Counted from the stretch's first letter, positions 32,307 to 41,106 are shown. The stretch is DNA of 64,000 nucleotides from Streptomyces sp. NBC_01116 (GCF_041435495.1 NZ_CP108644.1:6743501-6807500), one strand, 5' to 3'. Made by a program: numbers and translations. Notes: a model not told the origin generated them from the sequence alone.

Positions 32307-32355
32307 CTCCGGCCCTCCGGTGGCAGGCGGTCCGGCCGCGGGGAGAGGGCCGGAG
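32307..32355 (+). terminator. possible terminator hairpin after siderophore permease
   Basis: CTCCGGCCCTC (32307-32317) pairs perfectly with GAGGGCCGGAG (32345-32355) over a 27-base loop. The stem is strong but the loop long, so the call is moderate. Confidence 0.4.
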
Positions 32356-32413
32356 GCGGCACCGGGGCGGTGACGACTGGTCACGTACAGGTTCGTCGAC
32401 CATACTGCCCGCC

Positions 32414-32998
32414 GTGGAGCAGAGCATAGATTCGAACAAGAAGCCCGAGTTCGCCGCAGGCACCGACCCGGCGTTCATCCCCCTGCCCGGACTGGCGGCG
32501 CCCGTCGCGACCCGGAAGCCCGAACCGGAATCGGAGGCCGGTCCGGAGGACGCTGTTCCGGAATCGGGAACGGAGAAGGAGGCGGAACGCGGCGCCGAGG
32601 CCGTGGCGGACGCCGACGCCGACGCCGACGCCGACCAGGAACCGGAATCGGCGGCATCGGCGGCGGGCGACGCCACAGCGGAGGACCGGGCCGGGAGCGA
32701 GGGCGACGCGGCCGAGGAGGGCCCCGTCTTCGAGGTCAGCGACCGGCGCGGCTCGATCCGGGTGGCGCGGGAAGGCATCCGTTTCACGCTCGACGACCAG
32801 GAGGCCGAGTTCGGCTGGGACGAGATCGGCGCGGTGGAGACCACCCCGGCGCGCTTCGGCCGCCGGTTCACGGTGACCGTCCACGTGTCGAGCCGCCGCT
32901 GGTTCAACGCCGAGGTCGAGGCGGCGAGCCGCGCCGAGCTCAAGGGCTGGCCGGCCGAGCTGGACACCGTCCTGGACGCCTACTTCGAGGAGTCCTGA
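32414..32998 (+). CDS. conserved hypothetical protein with acidic low-complexity N-terminus
   Basis: A 194-residue protein. Residues ~30-105 are Glu/Ala/Asp rich, with a DADADADAD run and no membrane segment. The C-terminal ~90 residues form a compact, conserved-looking domain (FEVSDRRGSIRVAREGIRFT, AEFGWDEIGAVETTPARFGR, LDTVLDAYFEES) with a PH-like beta pattern. The function is unknown. A GTG start at 32414 lies only 7 bases after a CATACT -10-like box (32401-32406), so a leaderless transcript is possible. Confidence 0.7.
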   Translation: MEQSIDSNKKPEFAAGTDPAFIPLPGLAAPVATRKPEPESEAGPEDAVPESGTEKEAERGAEAVADADADADADQEPESAASAAGDATAEDRAGSEGDAAEEGPVFEVSDRRGSIRVAREGIRFTLDDQEAEFGWDEIGAVETTPARFGRRFTVTVHVSSRRWFNAEVEAASRAELKGWPAELDTVLDAYFEES

Positions 32999-33006
32999 GC
33001 CGTCTG

Positions 33007-33037
33007 CCGTGAGACACCCCGCCGGGGTGTCTCACGG
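33007..33037. terminator. bidirectional terminator
   Basis: A perfect 14-bp stem (CCGTGAGACACCCC, loop GCC) lies 8 bases after the rightward stop and 179 bases before the leftward DedA stop, serving convergent genes. 33038-33215 shows nothing else. Confidence 0.85.
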
Positions 33038-33215
33038 GCGTCCCGCCGATGAGGCGGGGGCCGGACGGCGGTTCCGGCCGCGCCGCGCGGCGCCGGGGTC
33101 CTGCCGTGCGGCGGCGAGCGCCGCCCCACGGCCGCTCGTACCGCGCTCCGTCGCGCGCCGGGTCGCTTCGTGACACCGGGTCCGGCCCCCGCGTGCGGCG
33201 CGCCCGGCAGTGCGG

Positions 33216-33881
33216 TCAGGGCTGCTCGCGGTTGCGGCCCCGGACGCGCATCGCGACGTAACCGACCAGGGCGACCGCGGCCAGTGCCAGCACGATCTTG
33301 GTCACGACGCCGACGTACGCCCCGACCACGTCCCACTGGTCGCCGAGCCAGTATCCGGCCATCACGAGCACCGTGTTCCACACCAGGCTGCCCGCCGTCG
33401 TCAGCCCGACGAACAGCGGCAGCGGCATGCGCTCCACGCCCGCGGGCACCGAGATCAGACTCCGGAACACCGGCACCATGCGGCCCAGCAGCACCGCCTT
33501 GGTGCCGTGCCGGGCGAACCACTCCTCCGTCCGCACCAGGTCGGAGGCCTTCACCAGCGGCAGCTTCGCCCACCAGGCGTGCATCCGCTCCCGGCCGAAC
33601 ACGGCCCCGATCCCGTACAGGACCACCGCGCCGACGACCGAGCCGAGCGTCGTCCAGAACAGGGCCGAGACGATGCTGAGCACCCCCTGCGAGGCGGCGA
33701 ACCCGGTCAGCGGCAGGATGACCTCGCTGGGCAGCGGCGGGAACAGGTTCTCCAGCGCGATGGCCGCGCCCGCGCCGGGACCGCCGAACGTCTCGACCAG
33801 CCCGGTGGCCCAGCCGACGACGCCCCCCTGCGGATCCGGGGCGGCGAGCGGTTCCGGCGCGGCTGCCAGGGTCAGATGCAT
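33216..33881 (-). CDS. DedA-family membrane protein
   Basis: A 221-residue DedA/SNARE-associated membrane protein with about five hydrophobic segments. It carries the family motifs ENLFPPLPSEVILPLTGFA and GRMVPVFRSLISVPAG. Such proteins act in membrane homeostasis and lipid-carrier transport. The ATG at 33881 gives the normal family length. It lies 14 bases after the SIS-domain gene, indicating one transcript. Confidence 0.9.
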   Translation of the reverse strand: MHLTLAAAPEPLAAPDPQGGVVGWATGLVETFGGPGAGAAIALENLFPPLPSEVILPLTGFAASQGVLSIVSALFWTTLGSVVGAVVLYGIGAVFGRERMHAWWAKLPLVKASDLVRTEEWFARHGTKAVLLGRMVPVFRSLISVPAGVERMPLPLFVGLTTAGSLVWNTVLVMAGYWLGDQWDVVGAYVGVVTKIVLALAAVALVGYVAMRVRGRNREQP

Positions 33882-33895
33882 GGGTCCATGGTCCC

Positions 33896-34783
33896 TCAGG
33901 CTCCGTCGAGCACCACGGAACGGCTCAGATGCCGCGGCAGGTCCGGGTCGAGCCCCCGCGCGGCCGCACGGGCCAGAGCGAGGCGCTGTACGCGTACGAG
34001 ATCGGCCAGCGGGTCGAGGGCGCCGTCCACCCACTGGGCGCCCGTCGCCCGCACCTGCCCGGGCAGGCCCTCGGGGGCCTCGCCGAACATCCAGGTCACG
34101 GTACCCGCGGTGGAGATGCTGATGGGCCCGTGGCGGTACTCCATCGCGGGATAGGACTCCGTCCAGGACAGCGACGCCTCCTTCATCTTCAGCGCCGCCT
34201 CATGGGCCAGTCCGACCGTCCACCCCCGCCCGAGGAAGGAGAACTGGGTGCTCCCGAGCAGCCCGTCGGGCAGCGGCTCGGCCAGCGCGGTCTCCGCGTC
34301 CGCGACCACGGCCTCGGAGTGCAGGCCGAGGTGGGCGCGGAGCAGGGTGAGGGCGGTCGTGGCGAAGCGCGTCTGGACGACGGACCGTTCGTCGGCGAAG
34401 TCCAGGACGACGAGGTCGTCGGCCGCCGCCCTGACCGGGGTCGTGGGATCGGCCGTGACGGCCACCGTGCGCGAGGTGCCCCGCAGCCGCTCCAGCAGCT
34501 CCAGCACCTCGGTCGTGGTCCCCGAGCGGGTCAGCGCGACGACGCGGTCGTAGCCGCGGCCGAAGGGGAACTCGGAGGCGGCGAAGGCGTCCGACTCGCC
34601 CTGGCCGGAGCCCTCGCGGAGCCCGGCGTAGGCCTGCGCCATGTAGAAGGAGGTACCGCAGCCGACGACGGCGATCCGCTCGCCCGCGACGGGTAGGCCG
34701 GCGGCCCCGGGGCCGCCCGCCAGGGCGGCTGCGCGCCGCCAGCAGGCGGGCTGACTGGCTGTCTCGGTCTCGGCATACGACAC
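33896..34783 (-). CDS. SIS-domain sugar isomerase-like protein (AgaS/GlmS-like)
   Basis: A 295-residue protein with two sugar-isomerase domains. The first begins IAVVGCGTSFYMAQAYAGLRE (residues ~37-57) and includes ALTRSGTTTEVLE. The second has FLGRGWTVGLAHEAALKMKEASL. It should bind a phosphosugar, probably an amino-sugar phosphate. The GTG at 34783 is chosen because GGAG is correctly spaced and the N-terminus (SYAETETASQPACWRRA) then matches family beginnings. It is divergent from a DeoR regulator that likely controls it. Confidence 0.85.
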   Translation of the reverse strand: MSYAETETASQPACWRRAAALAGGPGAAGLPVAGERIAVVGCGTSFYMAQAYAGLREGSGQGESDAFAASEFPFGRGYDRVVALTRSGTTTEVLELLERLRGTSRTVAVTADPTTPVRAAADDLVVLDFADERSVVQTRFATTALTLLRAHLGLHSEAVVADAETALAEPLPDGLLGSTQFSFLGRGWTVGLAHEAALKMKEASLSWTESYPAMEYRHGPISISTAGTVTWMFGEAPEGLPGQVRATGAQWVDGALDPLADLVRVQRLALARAAARGLDPDLPRHLSRSVVLDGA

Positions 34784-34845
34784 GTCTGCACTCCACGGGA
34801 ACGAGGTGGACCACGGGAACGGGGCTGAGCTGGGCCGATCAGCCC

Positions 34846-34872
34846 GCATGTAGAATTCTGCACGTTACATGC
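34846..34872. promoter_or_regulatory. inverted repeat in the SIS/DeoR divergent promoter region
   Basis: GCATGT (34846-34851) and ACATGC (34867-34872) flank an AGAATTCT palindrome in the otherwise GC-rich intergenic stretch. This is a reasonable DeoR-family operator, though no footprint consensus is known to me. Confidence 0.4.
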
Positions 34873-35012
34873 AGTTATCGAGCAAAAACAAGCAAGCCGC
34901 AGGTGGGTGAGGGGCTCCCGGGAGGCCCTGTGCGACGCTTGCGGCGGTCCGGCCACCGGCGACCGCGTTCCCGCGAAACGCGGTGCCCGCGCCGGACGGT
35001 GAGGAGACGCTC

Positions 35013-35810
35013 TTGTCCAGGGACGCCCGGTGGGACGCGCTGCTGGAACTGGTCGGCAAGCACGGCAGGGTGGACGTCGAGGAGGCGGCGACGGCGCTCG
35101 ACGTCTCGGCCGCCACCATCCGCCGCGACCTGGACCAGCTGGCCGAACAGCACCTGCTCACCCGCACCAGGGGCGGCGCGGTCGCGCACGGGGTCTCCTA
35201 CGAACTGGCGCTCCGCTACAAGACGGGCCGTCACGCGCCGGAGAAGCAGGCCATCGGCCGCGCCGTGTCCGGCCTGGTCGCCGTCGGCGAGGTCGTCGGC
35301 CTGACCGGCGGAACGACCGTGACCGAGGTGGCCAGGGCGCTCGCGGTACGCCCGGACATCGTGGGCGAGACGGCGGTGGCGGGCGGCCAGCCGACGCTGA
35401 CCGTGGTGACGAACGCCCTCAACATCGCGAGCGAGCTGGCGATCCGTCCGCAGATCAAGATGGTCGTGACGGGCGGTGTCGCGAGGCCCCAGTCGTACGA
35501 GCTGACGGGCCCGCTCGCCGTCGGCGTGATGAACGAGATCACCCTGGACGTCGCCGTCCTCGGGGTGAACGCCATCGACATCGAACGCGGTGCGTACGTC
35601 CACCACGAGGGCGAGGCCAGCGTCAACCGGCTGCTCGCGGAACGGGCCCAGCGGGTGGTGGTGGCGGCCGACTCGTCGAAGATCGGCAAGCGGGCCTTCG
35701 CGCGCGTCTGCGACCTGGGCCTCGTCGACGTCCTGGTCACCGACACCCGCATCGGGGCGGAGGCGAGGGTCCGGTTCGGCGAGGCGGGGGTGCAGGTCAT
35801 CACGGTCTGA
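35013..35810 (+). CDS. DeoR-family transcriptional regulator
   Basis: A 265-residue regulator. The N-terminal DeoR helix-turn-helix (residues ~6-60, VDVEEAATALDVSAATIRRDLDQL) is followed by a DeoRC sugar-phosphate sensor domain. The latter has GLTGGTTVTEVARAL, TVVTNALNIASEL and the GVNAIDIERGAYVHHEGEAS loop. The TTG at 35013 is preferred to GTG 34983 because GAGGAG lies 6 bases before it and the product then starts like its relatives. The effector is probably the phosphosugar handled by the divergent SIS protein. Confidence 0.85.
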   Translation: MSRDARWDALLELVGKHGRVDVEEAATALDVSAATIRRDLDQLAEQHLLTRTRGGAVAHGVSYELALRYKTGRHAPEKQAIGRAVSGLVAVGEVVGLTGGTTVTEVARALAVRPDIVGETAVAGGQPTLTVVTNALNIASELAIRPQIKMVVTGGVARPQSYELTGPLAVGVMNEITLDVAVLGVNAIDIERGAYVHHEGEASVNRLLAERAQRVVVAADSSKIGKRAFARVCDLGLVDVLVTDTRIGAEARVRFGEAGVQVITV

Positions 35811-35976
35811 CGGGTCCGGTCGTCATGAACCGATGTCCACCGGGTATCGGATGCGACACGGAGGCGGACTTCGCCGTGTCGCTGGTACGCCGAACGGGTG
35901 AGGGGCGAGAGGATTGCCCGATGAACAGTGAGTGCAGCCGGCGGGAACCCGACCGGCTCGACGACGGGGTGGCCCT

Positions 35977-36378
35977 GTGAGCAGGTACGACAGGTATGAC
36001 AGATACGACGCCACCGACGAACAGTGGGAGGGGCTGGCACAGGTCGTACCGCTGCGCGGCCGCGACGAGTGGCCGTCCCGGATCGACCACCGCACCGTCC
36101 CCGACGAGCGCGCCGCCGAACAGCGCCGCCTCGTCGTCCTGCGGGTGCAGGTCTTCGCGGACGCGCGCGAGGTCGCCGAGTACCTGGTCGCCCAGGTTCC
36201 GGTGCTGCTCGACCTGACAGCGGCGGAAACGGACGTGGCGAAGCGGATTCTCGACTTCAGCAGCGGTGTGGTCTTCGGCCTCGGCAGCGGCATGCACCGT
36301 GTCGACCGCAACGTCTTCCTGCTCGCGCCGGTCGGCATGGAGGTCGAAGGGGTCACGCCCGCGGGTCTCGCCCAGTAG
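35977..36378 (+). CDS. SepF-family protein (cell division protein paralogue)
   Basis: A 133-residue protein with a Tyr/Asp/Arg-rich start (SRYDRYDRYDATDEQ). It is followed by a SepF/DUF552 fold: VFADAREVAEYLVAQVPVLL, AKRILDFSSGVVFGL and NVFLLAPVGMEVE. SepF anchors FtsZ to the membrane; streptomycetes carry several paralogues. This copy is not near ftsZ and lacks an obvious N-terminal amphipathic helix, so it may be a specialised form. Confidence 0.8.
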   Translation: MSRYDRYDRYDATDEQWEGLAQVVPLRGRDEWPSRIDHRTVPDERAAEQRRLVVLRVQVFADAREVAEYLVAQVPVLLDLTAAETDVAKRILDFSSGVVFGLGSGMHRVDRNVFLLAPVGMEVEGVTPAGLAQ

Positions 36379-36522
36379 CCCGCGGGCCTCGCCCAGGAGG
36401 AGGAAGCGGCAGTCGGGGCGGCAGCCGGACCGGACCGCCGCCCCCGGCCGGGCCGTTCCGTCCTCCGTGCCGGGTGGCGGGCGGGGGAGGCACTGTCGGT
36501 GGCCGGTGATAGACCTGGGGCC

Positions 36523-36882
36523 GTGACATACATCGATGTGGCAGAACTCCAGCGGCGGCTGGTCGCGTTCGCTGCGGCGCGCGACTGGGAGCAGTACCAC
36601 ACCCCGAAGAACCTGGCGGCCGCGCTCAGTGTCGAGGCCTCCGAACTGCTGGAGATCTTCCAGTGGCTGACGCCCGAACAGTCGGCGGGAATCATGGAGG
36701 ACCCCGAATCGGCGCACCGGGTCGCCGACGAGGTGGCGGACGTGCTCGCCTATCTCCTGCAGTTCTGCGAGGTGTTGGGCATCGATCCGACGGCGGCGCT
36801 GGCGGCCAAGTTGGAGCGGAACGAGAAACGCTTCCCCCTGCCGAGCGCTCCGGAACCCCCCGATCGTCACTCTTCGGAGTGA
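36523..36882 (+). CDS. MazG-like nucleotide pyrophosphohydrolase
   Basis: A 119-residue all-alpha NTP pyrophosphatase. It has the ExxE metal motif in SVEASELLEIFQWL and the ExxD motif in DEVADVLAYLLQF, with the family's WEQYHTPKNLAAAL substrate loop. It would hydrolyse (d)NTPs to monophosphates as a house-cleaning enzyme. The GTG at 36523 is chosen as it gives the normal N-terminus; an in-frame GTG at 36499 is possible. There is little ribosome-binding sequence. Confidence 0.85.
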   Translation: MTYIDVAELQRRLVAFAAARDWEQYHTPKNLAAALSVEASELLEIFQWLTPEQSAGIMEDPESAHRVADEVADVLAYLLQFCEVLGIDPTAALAAKLERNEKRFPLPSAPEPPDRHSSE

Positions 36883-36887
36883 GTGAG

Positions 36888-36965
36888 ATATCCACAGTCG
36901 ACTTCCTGTCCACAGATTTCCGATTTCCTCTGGCCTTACGGTGCTGTCTACCTCACTGTGGGTAA
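36888..36965. other. cluster of three DnaA-box-like 9-mers
   Basis: ATATCCACA (36888-36896), CTGTCCACA (36906-36914) and, on the minus strand, TTACCCACA (36965-36957) are each one or two bases from DnaA boxes (TTGTCCACA / TTATCCACA). They occupy the 78 bases before a hypothetical gene. They could be a DnaA-titrating or transcriptional site; there is no other sign of a replication origin. Confidence 0.35.
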
Positions 36966-37006
36966 TGAATGAGGTGAGCGGGTTTTCGTACGGACGGGGG
37001 AGACAC

Positions 37007-37501
37007 ATGGAAGCGGAGCGACTCATCGAGGCGGGCCGGCGGGCTCTGGCGGGCAGCCGGGGTGCGCTGGACGTCATGGCGGAGGCCTGGCAGGCACAGG
37101 CGCTGGCCCGGGCGATCGGCAGTCGGCTGGAGCTGTACGGCCCGGTGGAATTACGGAGCGAGGCGCGGGCGCTGGGGGAGATCGGCGCCGGATGCTCGGC
37201 GCTGGATCACCCGACGGTGCTCTCCGGCGGCGCCAGGGCCGCCCGGCTGTCGGTGATCGCCGATGTGCGGTCGGTCCTGGCCGGGCTCGCGCTGCTGCTC
37301 GGAGAGGCCGGTATCGCCCTCGTCGGGGTGGCCTGCGACACGGGGGAGGACGGTCTGTACTGGCAGTGCATCGAGGCCATGGACGCGGCCGACGAATCGT
37401 TGGAACGCGTGCACGGGATGCTGAGGCGGCTGGCGGAGAGGGAGCGCGACGGCCCCTACGGCGGCATACGCGGCCCCGCGGCATCGGCGGCGGGGCCCTG
37501 A
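37007..37501 (+). CDS. hypothetical protein, DUF6099-like
   Basis: A 164-residue mostly helical protein (MEAERLIEAGRRALAGSRGA, AEAWQAQALARAIGSRLELYG, DVRSVLAGLALLLGEAGIAL). No membrane segment or catalytic motif is seen. It resembles actinobacterial proteins I recall as DUF6099; the function is unknown. The ATG at 37007 is preferred because GGGGGAGA lies 5 bases upstream. An in-frame ATG is present 66 bases earlier. Confidence 0.7.
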   Translation: MEAERLIEAGRRALAGSRGALDVMAEAWQAQALARAIGSRLELYGPVELRSEARALGEIGAGCSALDHPTVLSGGARAARLSVIADVRSVLAGLALLLGEAGIALVGVACDTGEDGLYWQCIEAMDAADESLERVHGMLRRLAERERDGPYGGIRGPAASAAGP

Positions 37502-37617
37502 GGGGAAGACGGCGGGGCAGGGCGGAGGAGTCCGGCAGGGCAGGACGGGGGGAGACGCGGGGAGGCCCGGCCGGGCTGGTGGGCGGGACCGGGTGCCGGA
37601 GGGGCAGGATGGAGGGC

Positions 37618-38541
37618 ATGGATCTTCGCATCTTCACCGAGCCCCAGCAAGGGGCCGACTACGACACCTTGCTCACCGTCGCCAAGGCCGCCGAGGACCT
37701 GGGCTTCGACGCCTTCTACCGCTCCGACCACTATCTCCGCATGGGCTCCGGCGACGGTCTGCCCGGGCCGACCGACGCCTGGATCACCCTGGCGGGACTG
37801 GCACGCGAGACCCGGCGGATCCGGCTCGGCACGCTGATGACCGCCGGCACGTTCCGGCTGCCGGGCGTGCTGGCCATCCAGGTGGCCCAGGTCGACCAGA
37901 TGTCCGGAGGCCGGGTCGAACTGGGCCTGGGGGCAGGTTGGTTCGAGGAGGAGCACAAGGCCTACGGCATTCCGTTCCCGAAGGAGAAGTTCGGCCGCCT
38001 GGAGGAGCAGCTCGCGATCGTCACCGGCCTGTGGGCGACGGAGGTCGGCAAGACCTTCAGCTATGACGGGACGTATTACCAGCTCACCGATTCGCCCGCG
38101 CTGCCCAAGCCCGCCCAGGCCAAGGTGCCCGTCCTGATCGGCGGTCACGGCGCGACGCGCACCCCGCGGCTCGCCGCGCAGTACGCGGACGAGTTCAACA
38201 TCCCGTTCGCCTCGCTGGAGGACAGCGAGAAGCAGTTCGGCCGGGTCCGGGCCGCCGCGCAGGCGCACGGGCGCTCGCCGGACGACCTGGTGTACTCCAA
38301 CGCGCTGATCGTCTGCACGGGCAAGGACGACGCGGAGGTCGCCCGTCGCGCGGCGGCCATCGGCCGGGACGTGGAGGAGCTCAAGGCGAACGGGCTGGCG
38401 GGTTCGCCCGCCGAGGTGGTCGACAAGATCGGCGCCTACGGGGCGATCGGCTCGTCGAGGATCTACCTCCAGGTCCTCGACCTGGACGACCTGGGCCACC
38501 TGGAACTGATCTCCTCGCAGATCCAGTCGCAGCTGACCTGA
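37618..38541 (+). CDS. LLM-class F420-dependent oxidoreductase
   Basis: A 307-residue luciferase-like (beta/alpha)8 protein beginning MDLRIFTEPQQGADYDTLLT. Typical F420-binding landmarks are FYRSDHYL, RIRLGTLMTAGTFR and RVELGLGAGWFEEEH. It would carry out a hydride transfer with F420H2 on an unknown substrate. An ATG nine bases upstream (37609) has better Shine-Dalgarno spacing and could be the true start. The stop codon lies inside a pentanucleotide repeat. Confidence 0.88.
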   Translation: MDLRIFTEPQQGADYDTLLTVAKAAEDLGFDAFYRSDHYLRMGSGDGLPGPTDAWITLAGLARETRRIRLGTLMTAGTFRLPGVLAIQVAQVDQMSGGRVELGLGAGWFEEEHKAYGIPFPKEKFGRLEEQLAIVTGLWATEVGKTFSYDGTYYQLTDSPALPKPAQAKVPVLIGGHGATRTPRLAAQYADEFNIPFASLEDSEKQFGRVRAAAQAHGRSPDDLVYSNALIVCTGKDDAEVARRAAAIGRDVEELKANGLAGSPAEVVDKIGAYGAIGSSRIYLQVLDLDDLGHLELISSQIQSQLT

Positions 38542-38582
38542 CCTGACCTGACCTGACCTGACCTGACCTGACCTGACCTGAC
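38533..38582 (+). repeat. ten perfect copies of CTGAC
   Basis: CTGAC is repeated ten times without error. The run contains the oxidoreductase stop (TGA at 38539-38541) and ends at the ribosome-binding run (GAGGAGGAGG) of the methyltransferase. Because the period is 5, TGA occurs in all three frames. Copy-number change would alter spacing between the genes but never open a read-through. Confidence 0.95.
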
Positions 38583-38597
38583 GAGGAGGAGGCGGCT

Positions 38598-39515
38598 GTG
38601 AGTGGCGTTCGCACGCTCGCCGACGCGCTGGAGGCCGGGCCCGTCCTGCTGGACGGCGGGCTCTCCAACCAACTGGAGGCGCAGGGCTGCGATCTGTCCG
38701 ACGCGCTGTGGTCGGCCCGGTTGCTGGCCGCCGCGCCGGAACAGATCGAGGCCGCTCACCTCGCCTACCTCCGGGCGGGCGCGCGGGTGCTCATCACGGC
38801 CAGCTATCAGGCCACCTTCGAAGGGTTCGGGCGGTACGGGATCGACCGGGCCGGGGCCGGGGCCCTGCTCGCCCGCAGCGTGGAGCTGGCCCGGGGCGCC
38901 GCCGACGCGGCGCGCCGGGCCGACCCGGGGCGGGAGACCTGGGTCGCCGCCTCGGTCGGACCGTACGGGGCGATGCTCGCGGACGGCAGTGAGTACCGGG
39001 GCCGTTACGGGCTGAGCGTCCGGGAGCTGGAGCGTTTCCACCGCCCCCGGGTGGCGGCGCTGGCGGCCGCCGGGCCGGACGCCCTGGCGCTGGAGACGGT
39101 GCCGGACCTGGACGAGGCGGAGGCCCTGGTCCGGGTGGCCGAGGAGACCGGACTGCCGTACTGGCTCTCGTACAGCGTGGCCGGCGGCCGGACCCGGGCC
39201 GGCCAGCCGCTGGAGGAGGCGTTCGCGGTGGCGGCGGGGCGGGACTCCGTTCTCGCGGTCGGGGTCAACTGCTGCGATCCGGAGGAGGCGCAGGGTGCGG
39301 TGGAGCAGGCGGTGGCGGTCACGGGCAGGCCCGCCGTGGTCTACCCGAACAGTGGGGAGGGGTGGGACGCCGGAGCGCGGGGGTGGACCGGGCGCGGCAC
39401 CTTCGACCCCGGGCGGGTGCGGGCCTGGACGCGGGCCGGAGCCGGGCTCGTCGGAGGCTGCTGCCGGGTGGGGCCGGACCTCATCACGGAGCTGGCAGGC
39501 CGGCTGGAGCGCTGA
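38598..39515 (+). CDS. mmuM: homocysteine S-methyltransferase
   Basis: A 305-residue zinc-dependent methyltransferase. It starts with the TIM-barrel entry LLDGGLSNQLEAQG and carries the zinc cysteines in GVNCCDP and GGCCRVGP. It would methylate homocysteine to methionine using S-methylmethionine or S-adenosylmethionine. The GTG at 38598 follows a strong GAGGAGGAGG. It lies 56 bases after the F420-type gene across the CTGAC repeat. Confidence 0.9.
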   Translation: MSGVRTLADALEAGPVLLDGGLSNQLEAQGCDLSDALWSARLLAAAPEQIEAAHLAYLRAGARVLITASYQATFEGFGRYGIDRAGAGALLARSVELARGAADAARRADPGRETWVAASVGPYGAMLADGSEYRGRYGLSVRELERFHRPRVAALAAAGPDALALETVPDLDEAEALVRVAEETGLPYWLSYSVAGGRTRAGQPLEEAFAVAAGRDSVLAVGVNCCDPEEAQGAVEQAVAVTGRPAVVYPNSGEGWDAGARGWTGRGTFDPGRVRAWTRAGAGLVGGCCRVGPDLITELAGRLER

Positions 39516-39588
39516 AGCGGGTCGCGGAAGGCAGGGTGCGCGAGAAATTGCCTGGTGAGGGCAGGGGGCGAGGATCATACTCGGACAG

Positions 39589-41106
39589 GTGTTCCTGACA
39601 ATCGGTACGACCGGCACTCCTGAACGTCCCGCCACGGACCTGGGTTTCCTGCTGCACAAGCATCCCGACAAGGCGCAGGCGTTCTCCACCTCGCACGGCC
39701 CCGCGCACGTCTTCTATCCCGAGGCGTCCGCCGAGCGCTGCACGGCCGCACTCCTGCTGGAGGTGGATCCGGTGGCGCTGGTGCGGCGCGGCAAGGGCAA
39801 GGGCCGGGGAGGCGCGCCCGACGCGGCGCTCGCGCAGTACGTCAACGACCGGCCCTACGCGGCGTCCTCGCTGTTGTCGGTCGCCCTCGCGGCCGTGTTC
39901 AAGTCCGCGCTCGGCGGTGTCTGCCGGGCCATGCCCGAGCGGGCCGGAAGCCCGTTGCCGCTGCGGATCGAGGTGCCCGCCCTGCCCGCCAGGGGCGGCG
40001 CCGAGCTGGTGCGCAAGCTGTTCGCGCCGCTCGGCTGGTCGCGGGTCGACGTCACGGCCGTACCGCTGGACGAGGAGTTCCCCGCCTGGGGCGACTCCCG
40101 CTACGTACGCCTGGTGCTGGAGGGCGAGTTGCGGCTCGCCGACGCGCTGCGGCAGCTCTACGTCCTGCTCCCGGTGCTCGACGACGCCAAGCACTACTGG
40201 GTCGCGCCCGACGAGGTGGACAAGCTGCTGCGCGCGGGGGAGGGCTGGCTGGCCGGCCACCCCGAGCGGCCGCTGATCACCCGGCGCTATCTGTCCCACC
40301 GCTGGGGGCTCACCCGCCAGGCCGACCAGGCCCTGGAGCTGGTCCGGCTCGCCGAGTCGGACGACCTCGATGTCGACAGCGTCGACAACGCGGTGGACGA
40401 GAGCACCGACACCGAGGAGAAGCCGGTCCCGCTCGCCGAGCACCGGCGCGCGGCGATCCTCGACGCGCTGCGCGCCGCGGGGGCGGGCCGGGTGCTCGAT
40501 CTCGGCTGCGGACAGGGCCAGTTGGTGCAGGCGCTCCTGCGGGACACGCGCTTCACCGAGATCGTGGGCGTCGACGTCTCGATGCGCGCCCTCACCATCG
40601 CCTCGCGGCGGCTGAAGCTGGACCGGATGGGCGAGCGCCAGGCGGACCGGGTCACCCTGCGGCAGGGTTCGCTGACCTACACGGACAAGCGGCTGACGGG
40701 GTACGACGCCGCCGTGCTCAGCGAGGTGATCGAGCACCTGGACCCGGACCGGCTGCCCGCCCTGGAGTACGCGGTGTTCGGCGCGGCGCGACCGGGGACG
40801 GTGCTCGTGACCACGCCGAACGTCGAGTACAACGTCCGCTGGGAGACCCTCCCGGCCGGGCACGTCCGGCACGGGGACCACCGGTTCGAGTGGAGCCGGG
40901 CCGAATTCCGCGACTGGGCCGGGCAGGTCGCCGGGCGGCACGGATACGCCGTCCGGTACGTGCCCGTCGGGCCGGACGACCCCGAGGTGGGGCCGCCGAC
41001 CCAGATGGCCGTGTTCACCCGGACCGACGCCACCACGACCACCGGAACGGCGGGGAAGCCGGCCGGGAAGAAGACCGGGAAGACGAAGGAGGCGGAAGCC
41101 GCATGA
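39589..41106 (+). CDS. hen1: 3' terminal RNA ribose 2'-O-methyltransferase Hen1
   Basis: A 505-residue bacterial Hen1. The N-terminal domain (FLTIGTTGTPERPATDLGFL, residues ~2-21) activates the Pnkp ligase partner. The C-terminal methyltransferase has the SAM motif VLDLGCGQGQL and metal ligands Glu379, Glu382 and His383 in SEVIEHL. It 2'-O-methylates the 3' end of cleaved RNA before ligation, so the repaired RNA resists re-cutting by ribotoxins. A CATACT box ends 7 bases before the GTG, so it may be leaderless. It overlaps pnkp by four bases. Confidence 0.93.
   Translation: MFLTIGTTGTPERPATDLGFLLHKHPDKAQAFSTSHGPAHVFYPEASAERCTAALLLEVDPVALVRRGKGKGRGGAPDAALAQYVNDRPYAASSLLSVALAAVFKSALGGVCRAMPERAGSPLPLRIEVPALPARGGAELVRKLFAPLGWSRVDVTAVPLDEEFPAWGDSRYVRLVLEGELRLADALRQLYVLLPVLDDAKHYWVAPDEVDKLLRAGEGWLAGHPERPLITRRYLSHRWGLTRQADQALELVRLAESDDLDVDSVDNAVDESTDTEEKPVPLAEHRRAAILDALRAAGAGRVLDLGCGQGQLVQALLRDTRFTEIVGVDVSMRALTIASRRLKLDRMGERQADRVTLRQGSLTYTDKRLTGYDAAVLSEVIEHLDPDRLPALEYAVFGAARPGTVLVTTPNVEYNVRWETLPAGHVRHGDHRFEWSRAEFRDWAGQVAGRHGYAVRYVPVGPDDPEVGPPTQMAVFTRTDATTTTGTAGKPAGKKTGKTKEAEAA

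Noticed and set aside
35932..35976. Longer N-terminus for the SepF-like protein
   Set aside because: The extra residues are Arg/Pro-rich and precede the better GTG at 35977, where the family-like N-terminus begins.
36888..36965. Chromosomal replication origin
   Set aside because: Only three imperfect DnaA-like boxes, with no dnaA/dnaN genes and no extended box array.
38533..38582. CRISPR-like or IS-related repeat
   Set aside because: Pure head-to-tail 5-base units without spacers; it is a microsatellite.
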